A stretch of 64,000 nucleotides of DNA from Phoronis australis (taxonomy: Eukaryota > Phoronida > Phoronidae), in NCBI GenBank assembly GCA_002633005.1, contig NMRA01000207.1, forward strand, positions 519,470 to 583,469. The letters run 5' to 3'. Below, piece after piece: positions 45,513-57,206 of the stretch; position 1 is the stretch's first letter; the number at the start of each line of letters is the position of its first letter. The translations under genes and the position numbers were made by a program. The notes under the pieces are model-generated. The model did not search any database and had not been told where the DNA came from. It worked only from the letters and a program-made list of their open reading frames with translations.

Positions 45513-46900
45513 GTGAGATTGTGCTTTTCTTCGTTTTCACAAGCTTCTTGTCATCCTTGTCATCTTGTCACGTTCTAGGTTATTTTTAAACAGTCGCGAA
45601 GATTCAATCACATTATCGTTGAACTTGTGTTTATTACTTGCCACGTCTTAAGATAGTTCAATTTAATGGCCTAAACGGCTTATCCTGTCATCTTCTCCAA
45701 AGGGTATTAAAATTAATTACGTGGATGATGTGATTTACAAGTTCATCATTTGATTTTAATGCAAATCTGCACCCAGAGTTTATTCTCTGAAGTAAGGCTC
45801 AACTAAGACTCCGATTTGAAACTTGGAAATCACATTGCATGGTCCGTGTACAAATACTCGAAGCGTGCCACGCAGAAGGTCAAATTTCGAGTCTAAGTTT
45901 CGTAAACAGACATAGGAAACCGGACCCAGTCTTGGTAATCATCAGCGACGTACAGTGAGTAGACACAATTTAATCCCCAAAACGTATTTTAGCGACTCTA
46001 ACATTGATTAAAAAAGATGGAAAACTTGACAAATGTGTGACTCACAACCACTTTTTGTCTAAGCAGATTGCTGCTCATTAACTCTGTCCATTATCGCGAT
46101 CGTTGTGTTTTATATGCTTTTTATCATGTTTGATTAATTAATTAAAATTTCTCTGTGTTATGCTTATCAGCCAGCCATTCTCATGTTAAGAAAACTACGA
46201 CTAATAATATTGCGTCGCGGAAAATTTGTCACTAGTGAAGAATATCATTTGGGCATGTCACACAACGAGACGAATCACTATCTTTTACCCAGGTACAAAA
46301 ATCCTCAAAGCTGCGTGCGTATCATTGCATGTTTGATAATTATCACGTAAAATTTAATCGTGGTGACCGGAAGTGAGACATTGTTAATCAAACGTCAATG
46401 ACCTCCGACTAGGGAGTCTGCTGATTAGATTCCACATCCAACTAGGTGGAATCGACCCTCTGGGAAAAGCTTGAAGTAGAAACGAACAACACACTTAGCA
46501 AGGTTTTGTTGAATCGTTAAATTTGCTAGTTAATAACAAAGGGTGGCTGACATTTGCAGTTTCCGTCTCCTTTTGACTGTTCTGGTAATTTTAGATCATG
46601 CGGCACTCTTTGCTGTGAATATTCATGCGCTCACTCGGAGAGGGGCTCGAGGGACTCGGACGAGCGAATTTAAACTACTGGTACTTTAAATCTACCTGAA
46701 TGGAAGCGGCCTTGAAAAATCTTTTAAATTTATGCACATGCTTGTATCAGCTTCTGTGTAATTTTCTTTTGGTATCGTTGTGCTCAATCACGCTACCTCG
46801 TTCGCTGGTAGGCGTAAATATAAATACATGCATCATAATATGCGTCTTGTTACGACCATTTACACCAGCAAGACGTTACTAGTCCCCCTCGTTACACTGA
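45513..46900. other. 5' flank of the copy-2 GPCR, non-coding
   Basis: Aligned to 33886-35265. No gene is recognised. Divergence from copy 1 is slightly higher than inside the coding region. Confidence 0.5.
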
Positions 46901-47746
46901 TATTAAACAGAATTCCCGGGTAGAGTTCAATAGCTGTCTCGCTCAATGAGATGAATATAACTATAGTTGAAGTCACGTGGTTTTCGTTGAGCGGTGTGGT
47001 CCGCCATCTTGCTGATGAACCATGTTAGTCGAGATGCGTGTGTACTGTGTAGTATCGAGGAACCAATATTTGTAACAACACGAGATTTCAAGTAAAAACT
47101 CATATCTTTTATGTTAGTATCATCAACTGCAAACTAGGATTTTTTGAAAATCATCCAAGAAAACCATTGCATTCTTGAGCACAGAATTTTAAAAAGGGTC
47201 TTTAGTTATAGCAGAAAACATAAAAAATAAAAATAAAGTTTGATTTCTAGTATAAAGATTAGACCCAGAATCAATGATATAATATTTTTGTCTTTCGAGG
47301 TTTAAAATTGAAACTGAAATACAATGATTTTGTGCGTGAGAATTCCATCGCAGAAACAATACTGTTCAACTTCGTTTGGTTCCCAGAACACCCACCCAAG
47401 TCGATGTTTCATGGTCTTTTACTTGACTTTCCTTCTTAGTCCGATATGTCTTTAAGGGTTTAGTGACCAATATATCTGTTGTTTTCTAGCAACGAAGAAA
47501 GACAAAAAGTGACTTCAAAATTAATAGTTGTGCATTTTTTACAGAGTGTACACCAATTTGAAGATTTATTAATATAGCCAGGTTACTAAGAATAGAACAG
47601 GATCGAAGGAAGGGATACCCCAAGAATGCTACAACTCACAATGTTGTATTGAGATAGTAGATGGGTTGTTTCGGTAGATTTCAAGAGATGGGACAAATGT
47701 CCTGTAGCCTGGCGAGATTTTAAAATCTGCAACTGTCTTACTCGAG
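46901..47746. other. Copy-2-specific block 2 (846 bp), unidentified insertion or copy-1 deletion
   Basis: Absent from copy 1, where ...CACTGA runs directly into AAAAACCGT. AT-rich, no ORF of note, and no inverted ends or target duplication that I could see. Confidence 0.6.
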
Positions 47747-48312
47747 GAAAACCATCATATTTTGTATTCTGTCCTGTTTATGACCTTCCGAAACTTACAG
47801 TGTATTAATGCCTGGGTATGTAGGACAGGGCAGGTAGAGTTTACGACCATTGCGTTTGTCATGTTATTTATTTTGTGGCGGTGTGTTGTCAATTATAAAT
47901 GTACTAGTAACATATTTGTGTGCCAGTTAATGTCGGATTCAACTGAACTGAGGGATTTTAACTTGGTTGAATTCTTACTTTTGCTGAAGTGCAGTGCATG
48001 TATGGTACCAGTAAAATATAGTAACTTTGTACCTGCTAGACTAGACATTTACCTTTTACAGTCACGTGTCATTTTACTGCGTGATGGTGATATTTTGAAA
48101 TAAGAATATTTTGAAATAAATCAAAACTTTATTGTTTGAAATGGTGACAGTATCTCAATGTGTTGTTTCTGTGTGAACATTTTTCTTGTCCTTCTCGTTC
48201 TGGATGGCCAATAATATGGAAGTATGCTTGTTACTGACAGAAAAAAACGGCGAATCCCCACATCATGGTCTCATAAAAGGGGTACATTGAGTGGCGTAAA
48301 AATTAATATTGG

Positions 48313-49831
48313 TAAAAATTAATAATGTGAACGCCTTTTAAAAAAAACTTTAGTTCCGCGGCTTGTTGTTTTACAGCAGAGTCTATAACACAACATTTTG
48401 AACTGTGAGACCATGTCGTTTCAAACTGCAAAAATTACCAGTTCGCCACCCTAAGATGAATGAGGTACTAGGACGAGTAATAGCAGGAAGTGGTTATCTC
48501 TTCCTGGTAATACTAGACAGTTAAAGAAAAGGAGCGTATCACTGTAGTAATTTTCCTTGAGACACTTCAGCACCCCTTACATGCGTTTTATTTTTTGAAA
48601 AAAAACGTCTGCATATTAATGTCACTATTATTCCTTGGTATAACGTGAAGTAGACAATTCCAATCACCTTTCTGAAACTAATTGGGTCTGTGCAAATGCA
48701 TACGTCGACCTCCGGCTTCGGCCGCCCAAATAGTGGTGTTCACAGGCACACGCGGGTAACCGATGTTTACGCTTTATGTGCGTGCCTTACCAGTACAGGG
48801 TGTTTTTGGTGTTGTGCATTCTTCTTTTTTCATTGAAATACTTAATGTTAACAAGTCAGTTATTATAACTCTATCGTTTTGCAAAATTTTGCTGTGTGGT
48901 ATATCAATGCGTGTTGTGGCCGATAAATGGCGCGCACGTGGTAATAAAACAACACACGAATACTTTAACAATAGAATACGTCTATTAATTTGCAGCGTTG
49001 TGATTTACAAATTAATGATTACAATAAGTTGTGAGACTGACGACTGAATGATTGAGACAAGATATCCCTACTAGAAAACTATTAATCAACAGTGCCACCG
49101 GTTCCCGTAGCTACCGCACACGTTAACACAATACAAGTCACAACAGAACTAACCCTCCAGAACAATCACTAGCCGGTTCAAATTGACTAACAGGCTGAGA
49201 CCAACGCCCGTGATAAATGTCTATACCTCAAATGTTCTTTTCCCCTTGACTCTTGGTCACTGAAGTCGTTCGTCCGGCTCCGGCTTCGTCTTAGAAGTTT
49301 GAAGGTTGTCTTCCTGCTCTGGAGTCGTGCCCCGTAGTTTGAAGTTTTGATCTAAGGTGGATCCAGTCTGCCCTGGTCTCGAGAGCCAGTGCTTTAAATA
49401 CTAACTAAGTGGCATCACGGATGGACCCACTCTGTATGTACATATATGTCCATCTCTCTATGACGAGCTGAATATAACGAACTAACTGACCACACGATGG
49501 ACTCACTCTGCATGTACATATATGTCCATCTCAAAATTCTAGCATAGCTGCCACTATTCCTGTATTATTACATAACTGCCTCTATTCCTGGGTTTTCAAC
49601 ATCAGAGCACTAACCCTGGATTTAACTACCTCAGAGATAGCATATCCCCTGAAATTTCTTGCACATGGAGGGCATAGCCTCATTATACTACAGCTGCCAC
49701 CTTTTATTCAAACTGACTTATGCCCTCAATTCCGAATACGCACATGTACACAAACATGTACAGTTCCATAGGTCAACTGTTGCATAAAATGACACGACTT
49801 TACATGCACGCATATTGCTCATCGATTTCCA
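48313..49831. other. Copy-2-specific block 3 (1519 bp), unidentified
   Basis: Absent from copy 1 (ATTAATATTG joined to GGTTTCTATT). It holds an unrecognised 94-codon frame (48763-49047) and two 36-bp direct repeats with internal dyad symmetry (49421-49456 and 49497-49532, ATGGAC...GTCCAT, period 76 bp). Confidence 0.6.
49421..49532. repeat. Two 36-bp direct repeats, each a partial palindrome
   Basis: Each runs ATGGACYCACTCTGYATGTA then CATATATGTCCATCTC, with two differences between them. ATGGAC and GTCCAT pair within a unit. Confidence 0.8.
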
Positions 49832-49841
49832 TGGGTTTCTA

Positions 49842-50283
49842 TTATTTTTTTCTATTTTGTGTTGAAGTGAATCACACGAAGGCATGCCTCAAATCTTTTT
49901 GTTAGAATAAATCAAGTGACGTCGGGTCAATATTCTGACATTCCGCAATTGTACAACAAAATTAATTTTTTTTTCTACATGGATGTCAAAAACTCAACCC
50001 AAACGAAAATAAGGTTTTATTTGAAATAGTATCAGAATTTCTTTATAACATTAAATCTCTTTGTGTTAGTGGATAGAATTGTATACGTGTATGAAAATGA
50101 ATTATTTACATTCGTAATTATATCACGGCAATCTTAACGTCAGTTTTTTATTGATGTATTCGTGTATTATAATTGTATATAGACTTCTTTGTATTTTTTT
50201 AACCCAGATCTAATGCCTCTTGGCGCTTTCTGGGTTATGTGTACTCATTGTATTCCGAAGATTTCGTAACAAACATTAAAAAA
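49842..50283 (+). mobile_element. LINE 3'-end fragment (copy 2)
   Basis: Counterpart of 35838-36283. Same end of the LINE C-terminal domain and 3' UTR; AATAAA has become AACAAA at about 50268. Confidence 0.75.
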
Positions 50284-50794
50284 AACGTCGTGTCAAGGAA
50301 TTTTTAGACCCATACTAAAAACTTTGGGAATGTGGCCCCCTTGACAGCTGATCGTCTTGTCGGTTTACAAACAACCGGAACTGAAAATTAGTTACTATAC
50401 AATTATAGCGACGAAAAGGTTAATCACTGTATAATACCATTTTATAAACTTTATACATTTCATTGATTGTCCTTTCGACTGAGCTGGCAAAATCTCCCAG
50501 GCCTTGGCAACCCTCCGTGAAAATTTCAGCCAAAGCATAAGGAATTTTGTCTTTGTAATGGTTTATATGACCGTTTATGCAATGCGTGGGTCACAGGTTT
50601 ACATTGCTTTATGTTACCAATATGTTAGAACATCGTTAGTATTTAAAATGTCAAACTTTATTCTGAAAATTCCCCGGCTTCCATAAGGCCACCGTGCTTT
50701 TGTTTACATATCGTTCATCATCAATGTGGCGGACCGTGTGTCACGCGCTGTCTGGCTTTCGAGTACAGTCGTGTCACCTCTATGTATATAGCTC

Positions 50795-52099
50795 ATTGGT
50801 CTCGCTGAGAGACAAATCTGGCCAAAATCACGTGCTCTCATTGAAAATCGCGGAATCTCGTATGATGTTGTTTTTCTAGCGAGGTACTAGCGTTTATGAA
50901 ACCTAACCCCCTCACAAGGGTTTTGTAGAGGAGTTTGACGTCAAATAAATTTACGTTCATTAAAGTTAATCATAAATTCACAAAAATGCACCAAGAATGA
51001 TGCACAGATAGCGACCATAATACACAAAAGTACCATGAATTAATTGCTTTGAAAACCTTCCTTGTTGCGGACGTCGCGAACTGGCGTGGGAGTTTTGTTT
51101 ACCTGTGCATGATTTGCAACTCCCGCAATAGGCAATTACATCGCAATGTAAGGCTGCAAGCATACAGGGCCCCCAGACAGCCAGCCGAGTGGTCACGTAC
51201 TCTTGCCTACTCCCGCAGTTAAATGAGCGTCTTTGATTCATTACCGCATAATACGTGAGAAGATAAAATGTGTTTCCTCTGTTGAAATATGAGGACACTT
51301 GGTGAAATGCTAATTTCTATGGAACAGGTTGATAGAACTAGAAGTCTTTGTAGCTCGTGTAGATGAAAGCCACTGTTGAAACTTATAAAAAAAGAACAAT
51401 ACTACTGAACATAAAAGCTATAAAACTAAGCACTACGGAAATTAAATAAGGAAAATACTCACAAACATGTTTCAAATCATTGTTCAATATCTAGATGCAA
51501 AATTAATATTTTAATTAATGCGCCACTAAACCCTAGGAAACAAACTTTCCGCCATAAAATCGGTATCAACTTCCGTTCAATAAGTACTTAGATGAGAAGT
51601 AATTTTTGGTCTCGCAAAGAACTGACTTCTCGCTATTTCTCGATACCACGCTTAGTATATAAAATGACACGTCGTGAAAAGTCAAACTTTGGAGCTCCTG
51701 TCTTAAGTAAGAGTGACCTGCCAGTTCTTTTCAAGTCCAGAAATAATTCTTATTTTGACGAACAAATAAGAAAAATAATTAACTACCTGCCAAGAGGATT
51801 TGCATGTGTTTATAACATATCATATTTTGTATTCGATTAACCTCTGAATGGGAAGCCGTCCATCTTTATATTACGCTAATTAGTACAATGTCATGGGTTG
51901 TTAAAAACTTGAAATCTAACAACTCTGAGAAACTCAAATTGATTTTGTTTGAATCACCCGTTGTTTTTATAGTCTCCTCTGTAATAAGTTTGATAAACAT
52001 TTCATTTTTGGATAATTATTTAATCATTTTCCCGTATTTTCTTAAATTCAGAGCTATCGCTGGGATTGCCTTTTTCAAGGAATGAGGGAAACCCTCACA
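50795..52099. other. Non-coding, nothing recognised
   Basis: Several frames of 60-106 codons show no family features. Confidence 0.5.
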
Positions 52100-52510
52100 T
52101 TGGAATTCGAAGTGTAAACGGCACTTTACAAAGTTGGCACGGATCAGCTGACACGGAGCAAGTTGTTCCAATGTGTAAACGGACTGACACGGCGCAAATT
52201 GACTCCGCTGTGGCAAATTTTTGCCACCCGTTTGTGAGGTAGAGTAATTTGCGCCCGAACATCTTGCGCCGTGTCAATTATAAGTCTACACGCGAAATTG
52301 GAGTAAGGCGGAAAGGATCATCTCTACTGCGCTTGTGCAGTGACCTACGCACGGGTTCTTTGTCTCTGTAACTGTCGTCGTTTGTAAACCTGCGCATGTG
52401 CGATACAGTCTTTCCACGGTTAGTGAGTTGTGTGTGTAAACGGCCGCTGGACACGGGTCAATTTGCTCCGTGTCAGTTGCGCCGGGCCAGTATACTTGAA
52501 TCAATATTCC
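52100..52510. repeat. Nested foldback element
   Basis: Outer arms CTGACACGGAGCAAGTTG (52148-52165) and CAATTTGCTCCGTGTCAG (52459-52476) are inverted with one mismatch. Inner arms GACACGGCGCAA (52186-52197) and TTGCGCCGTGTC (52264-52275) are perfect. GTGTAAACGG occurs at both flanks. Probably a non-coding foldback transposon. Confidence 0.6.
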
Positions 52511-53945
52511 ATTATATTTCAAAATAATTAAAAGCCGGTATCTGAATCCATCCCAAATACGGGGATATGTTTATTTAATTGTTTTCAAAACACGGGGCAT
52601 TCTTCAGAAATGCATTATCGACGCCGCTTATAATAAACTTCAGTTCTGAAACAACATATGAGTACCAGTGCTATCAAGCTCGGCTGTGCTCCTAAATTGC
52701 TCTGACATAGGGGCACAACGGAGCCACGAACATCGTCACTGCTAACAAGCCTAATTTCAACACATTCCAATTTTGTGTATCCCCCTCCCCGCTCATTGCG
52801 AAGTGCCCCCAGGTCGCTGTTCTAAACAACAACAATTTCACACTTGTCACATCTACCCTGTTGAATACTCCTGGCTGTGCCAAAACGGGTCGGGTTGCCC
52901 GTCATATGTAAGATATTACCATTTTGCACCACTGTTTTCTAAGTTCTAAGCAGTCCTTGCTATGTCAAGAGAGAGGTTTTAAATTAAAGTGGCATTAAAC
53001 CCATGCTTTCTATTTAAAAACTCAAATTGCTCCTCTGACAAAATACAGTTGGCCTACGCGTGAGTTTTTTGGCTTGGAAAGAATTCACGTCACGGCGTGA
53101 CCGGAAATTTTATGTGCTTGGACTGAAGAAAAAAGACAAACTGCGGGTTCTTACCGAGCCCATAGAAAACTTTAGACAAAAAGCACGTGTTTAGTGCCCC
53201 TAATTTAAAGACCTAGTAGCACACGTTTTAACCCGTATTAGATTGTTAGAACATGTTGTAACGAAACCACATGTTCTTAAAAGTTAATCCTAACGAAATT
53301 AATAGGCGAAAACTTCATAAAAATCCTCACTTGCCACGAAATGGAGGAGTGAGATTCATTAAGGAACGAGTGAACAACAAGGCCGACAATTCGATTGGTC
53401 TAAGCGTGTGTTACTGGGAGTAATTAACATTCAATATCAAAGTAGTTAAGTAAAATTGCTTTACATTTAGAATATTCTGACAATTAAACTTGCAAAAATA
53501 ATGAAAATAAATTTAGACAGGGAAAACTAAGATACCGGTGGTTTCCGGCGTAGGCGGCTGACGGTCAATAACGAAAGATGGAATACGAACTGTGGCGAAA
53601 TAACTTCTGAAAGAAAACTTGGTGTGGTGCCATATGGTACAATCTATAATATAAGTATTAACGAGTATAAAGTAAGAGGAAGAATTCCCATTCAGCCAGA
53701 ACCATTCGTATAAGCTACTACCCGCAGAAACCCGATGGCGCGTGGCTGCGCTGACATCTGTGCTCCGCGGCACAGGATAAATACATGTACATTAATTAGC
53801 TCCGCGGACATTGAATAGTTGGAAGCAATATCTACAGGGTGGCACATTCGATGACAGCTATTCTACGAGCATCACTTTCATGGTGGTGGTTAACATGTAG
53901 CATACATATTATCAATCACTCGACAAATCAATTTTATTTCTGTAA
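52511..53945. other. Non-coding, nothing recognised
   Basis: Only short unconserved frames. Confidence 0.5.
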
Positions 53946-54107
53946 CAGTGGCGGATTTAGAGGGGGGCCAAGGAGGCCATGCCCCCACCCTAAAATTCTC
54001 CCAGATTCCATTTGGTAGTACGAAGGTGCGAATGTCTGTCGGGCAAAATCCCGGCTAATACTCTGCCCTGCCCCCCACCCTAAATCAAAATCCTGGATCC
54101 GCCCCTG
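53946..54107. mobile_element. 162-bp MITE-like element
   Basis: The left end CAGTGGCGGATTTAGAGGGG and right end CTGGATCCGCCCCTG are inverted. Inside are CCCCCACCCTAAA blocks. The most complete member of the family also seen at 11717, 13453 and 40410. Confidence 0.65.
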
Positions 54108-54479
54108 TATAATATATAGTCTCATTAAAATGGGGAAATGCAAATGAAGTACTAATTTACAATTGAACCCCGGCCCGAGCCGTCAATAGTGCGAGAAATC
54201 ATCCGAGAACCAGTTACCATTACAATCTCGCCAAAGTCTCGCTTAGCGAGACTATTTTTATGTGAATGAGCATGATAATAGTTCATCGTTAGCCTAATGA
54301 AACAAGCACAGTTCTTATTATTTGTTCATTTTACTATCAAATAACGATTGCGTAATATTTGGAATTATACCACAACGTCAGCCTCGAATAGCCAATACAA
54401 CCGTGTAATAACCCATTTAGTTAGTTATCTCACTTGCGAAATAACATTTTGGCGGGAATCGAACCCGGTCCGCAAGATA

Positions 54480-55750
54480 AGCCATAGTCCCATCTCTCCT
54501 ACATGTATCTTGGCTACTTTTGGGGGGCAACGGGAACTTTGCATTAAACTCATCTACAGATGTTCAAAAGTCAATTTCAAAAAAGTTCCCAAGAATACAC
54601 TAGCACGTTTAGTAAAAATTTTAATTTAAAAGTTGGAAAAAATTAGCCTAGACTAATATGTTAGCCACCAGGTGTCAGTGCAAAATGATTAGAACAGCCA
54701 ATTAAATGCCAGGAAAAAATCTTTCCCATTCCCAAGTTGTCTGCTTCATGAAAGCATTCACCAGAGGACAGCCAAATGATGCCATCCTGTTGGCTTGGCT
54801 AACTTGTTTACAGCTACTGTCTACATTGAAAATCGTTAATTCTTGGGTGGATGTGCAAGTAGTTGGCAATTACCAAGGGTCAAGGCTCATAAACCAGCAG
54901 GCAGTAGACTGGAATTGAGGAAAGCCAAGTCAAATGCCAAGTGCCATCATACTGACATACATACAATTCTTGGCATATTCCTGTATCATTTTGTGCTTCT
55001 GCAAACAGCAGTTTCGGGCCAGCTAGGAAGGACACTGTTGAAACCATGAATTATTGAATGGGTGTGCGACTTCACAAGAGACTGGCAAGATGTCTGCTCC
55101 TTGTTGCATTCATGTCTCACATTAATTATGCTAAAAATTCTGAGCTCCTGGAATTTTCAGATATTACGTAATCTAAGGCTACTTCAAACAAATGGATCAA
55201 CACTGAGTGCAAGAAGAGCATTATTGCTGAGAAGTTTTTAAGTTTTTGTGAAAAAAACAGAGTTATTCTATCGCAATCAGTATTTCAGACATTTAATGGA
55301 TGTATCAAACATCGAAACAGCTCTTTTAAAAAAGAAAAAGATCAAACTGACGAGGGAAACGATGTTGAACCTAGTAGAAAATTAAGGCTACTGTCACTGT
55401 CAGTTCCATTTAACAGTCACGTGCTCAAACAAATGTATACGAGTTGCCACAACAATGTATCGTTTGCCAAAAAAGCTTTTTCATTTCCAAACCAACACTT
55501 GTAAATAGGCCTACCTATTCTTAATTCGAAAAACCATCATTTATCGTAAAAATCTTTAGTTTAGGACAGAGAAAAAAGAATTAGTTTGCTTGATAACTTT
55601 ACAGTATTTGCCGTCCCAATCTCAAAGATACTGGCTGCAGTCTTTACCTGCATTGAATTGGAGAATTTCAAGGGTAGGAAAATTGTTACTCTTCCAATTA
55701 TGTGCTTTTTAAAACAGGAATCCTCAAAAGAAATTTTAGCTCAACGCTAA
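54480..55750 (+). mobile_element. Truncated copy (5' part) of the XPG-nuclease DNA transposon
   Basis: The left end GCCATAGTCCCATC...GGGGGCAACGGGAACTTT aligns with 58196-58260, and the homology runs on to about 55750, including a remnant zinc-knuckle-like segment translating as QCIVCQK at about 55450 (QCIICQK in the full copy at about 59105). It lacks the nuclease region and the right inverted repeat. The DNA just left (54453-54475) resembles a tRNA T-arm, but no tRNA folds. Confidence 0.7.
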
Positions 55751-56629
55751 ATAAAACGCTTTTGAATTTCACACAAAACTACTGCCAAAATGACCATTCC
55801 TCAATTTTCAAAGGTTGAACTACGGTATTAAAGGAGAATGCCACCCAAAAACAACCTATTTTGTATCAATTTATATCAAGTAGTTCCACTCGATAACAGC
55901 AAGTACAGCACTTTTACCTGACGGCAGACGGAGGTGTTGAAATTAACTAATGACGTCAGAGGTTCGAATGCAGTCTGTTCAGCAGTTCACAACACTCTTA
56001 CTGGTGTCAGCTTATCGCTTGAATTCATCGTTTTACACCAATAAATCATCAAAATTCGATATAAAACTCTTACAAATACATCGAGTTATTAAACAAACGT
56101 GTTATTTTATTTCGCTGTTACGGATTTTTATGTATTTGAACGTACCGTAGCCTACAAAGTTCGGTAAGTCAATTTACCGCAAGGTTGGTCGCGGGAATTT
56201 GGGGTCTGTTGGTGATAAATTCAAATTATTCTTCGGTGAAATACAGCGCATAGACTTGGGATTATTTCAGTTCTAAACACACAAAACGCTTGCTATCACG
56301 GCCAGTCCGGGCTGCGGCGACCAACGATTTAAACTTTTCAGTCGCCCTGTGAAATGATGCGACCTTGACATGGATTTGACGAATGTATCGTGGTTGATAA
56401 TTCATCAATATTCTCACTCCAAATTGTTTAAAATGCAATAGCGTTAACACGCAAAAATATAACTAGATAAAAAGTTTCGTAAAGTTAATCTCCGACTAAA
56501 TATTTGTGTCCGAGATGGTGTCAGTATTAACCATGCCTGATTTGAAAATTTGGCAGGAAGTAACAAGGAGAACGTTTTGGACCACATTACATCGGAATTG
56601 AGTCCCGTTCTTTGCGAGCAACCGTCACG
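55751..56629. other. Non-coding, nothing recognised
   Basis: No gene or repeat identified in this interval. Confidence 0.45.
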
Positions 56630-56711
56630 GCCTCGCTGGTTCCCTGCGTGCCGCTGGATGGTAGCCAGCACGCTAGCTACCACCTAGCGGCACGCAGGGA
56701 ACCAGCAAGGC
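56630..56711. repeat. Long hairpin: 36-bp arms, 10-bp loop
   Basis: Left arm 56630-56665 (begins GCCTCGCTGGTTCCCTGCGT) and right arm 56676-56711 (ends GAACCAGCAAGGC) pair with about three mismatches. GTCACGGC flanks both sides as a direct repeat (56624-56631 and 56712-56719), like a target duplication or the outermost part of the element. Confidence 0.85.
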
Positions 56712-56894
56712 GTCACGGCAACCTCATCTCTGGTATTACGAATTCCATGTCATCTCAAAAACATAGAACTGAGAGTCATCGTTGTGCATACAAATTTCCC
56801 TTCCCGCTAATTGAGTTGCGTCAACCGAGGGCCTTAATGAAAACTCCACAGTGTCGACGTTTGCAAAATATTAAAAGTCTACCGTTCAAGAAAT

Positions 56895-57206
56895 TTGAAC
56901 CACCCGCTCTGCACTACTGGCTACGGGCCTGTGTGGTCAGACAGCAAGAAGGTAGTGATTCTGAATGAGTTGACTGTACCCTGGAAGGCTAGGGTGCAGG
57001 AGGCTCACGAGAGGACACTTCTTATGAACGAAAAGCTATCGCAGGAATGTGCAGCCAATGGTTGGAGGTGCTTCTGTCTTCCCGTAGAAGTTAGATGTCG
57101 ATGGTTTATTGCAAGCAGCATGCGGCGAATCATGAAGCTATTGAGCATTTTACCAAGAGTGCGAGCTGATATGTTTAAATCTACGGTAAAAGCAGCGGAG
57201 GCGTAA
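56895..57206 (+). pseudogene. Fragment of a retroelement-associated domain, possibly PD-(D/E)xK-like
   Basis: The frame has VVILNELTVPWKARVQEAHE, then CAANGWRCFCLPVEV. The pattern ELTVPWE...A..RK...Y..L...C...GW....PVEVG.RG is familiar from hypothetical proteins next to reverse transcriptases in many invertebrates and could be a nuclease-like fold (inference). No upstream RT is present and the first codon is not reliable, so I treat it as a fragment. Confidence 0.35.

Larger units (their letters stand above)
37949..50794. repeat. Segmental duplication, copy 2 (12846 bp, with three extra blocks)
   Basis: Collinear with 28284-36790 but with extra blocks 40341-42317 (1977 bp), 46901-47746 (846 bp) and 48313-49831 (1519 bp). 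Without these its length is 8504 bp against 8507 bp in copy 1. It carries the third GPCR gene. Confidence 0.92.

Noticed and set aside
48763-49047. 94-codon open frame in copy-2-specific block 3
   Set aside because: No domain or homologue recognised; the first codon is not in a gene-like context.
54453-54478. tRNA gene on the minus strand (T-arm-like GGTTCGATTCCCGCC)
   Set aside because: No matching D-arm, anticodon arm or acceptor; the adjacent DNA is the transposon end. At most a tRNA-derived scrap.
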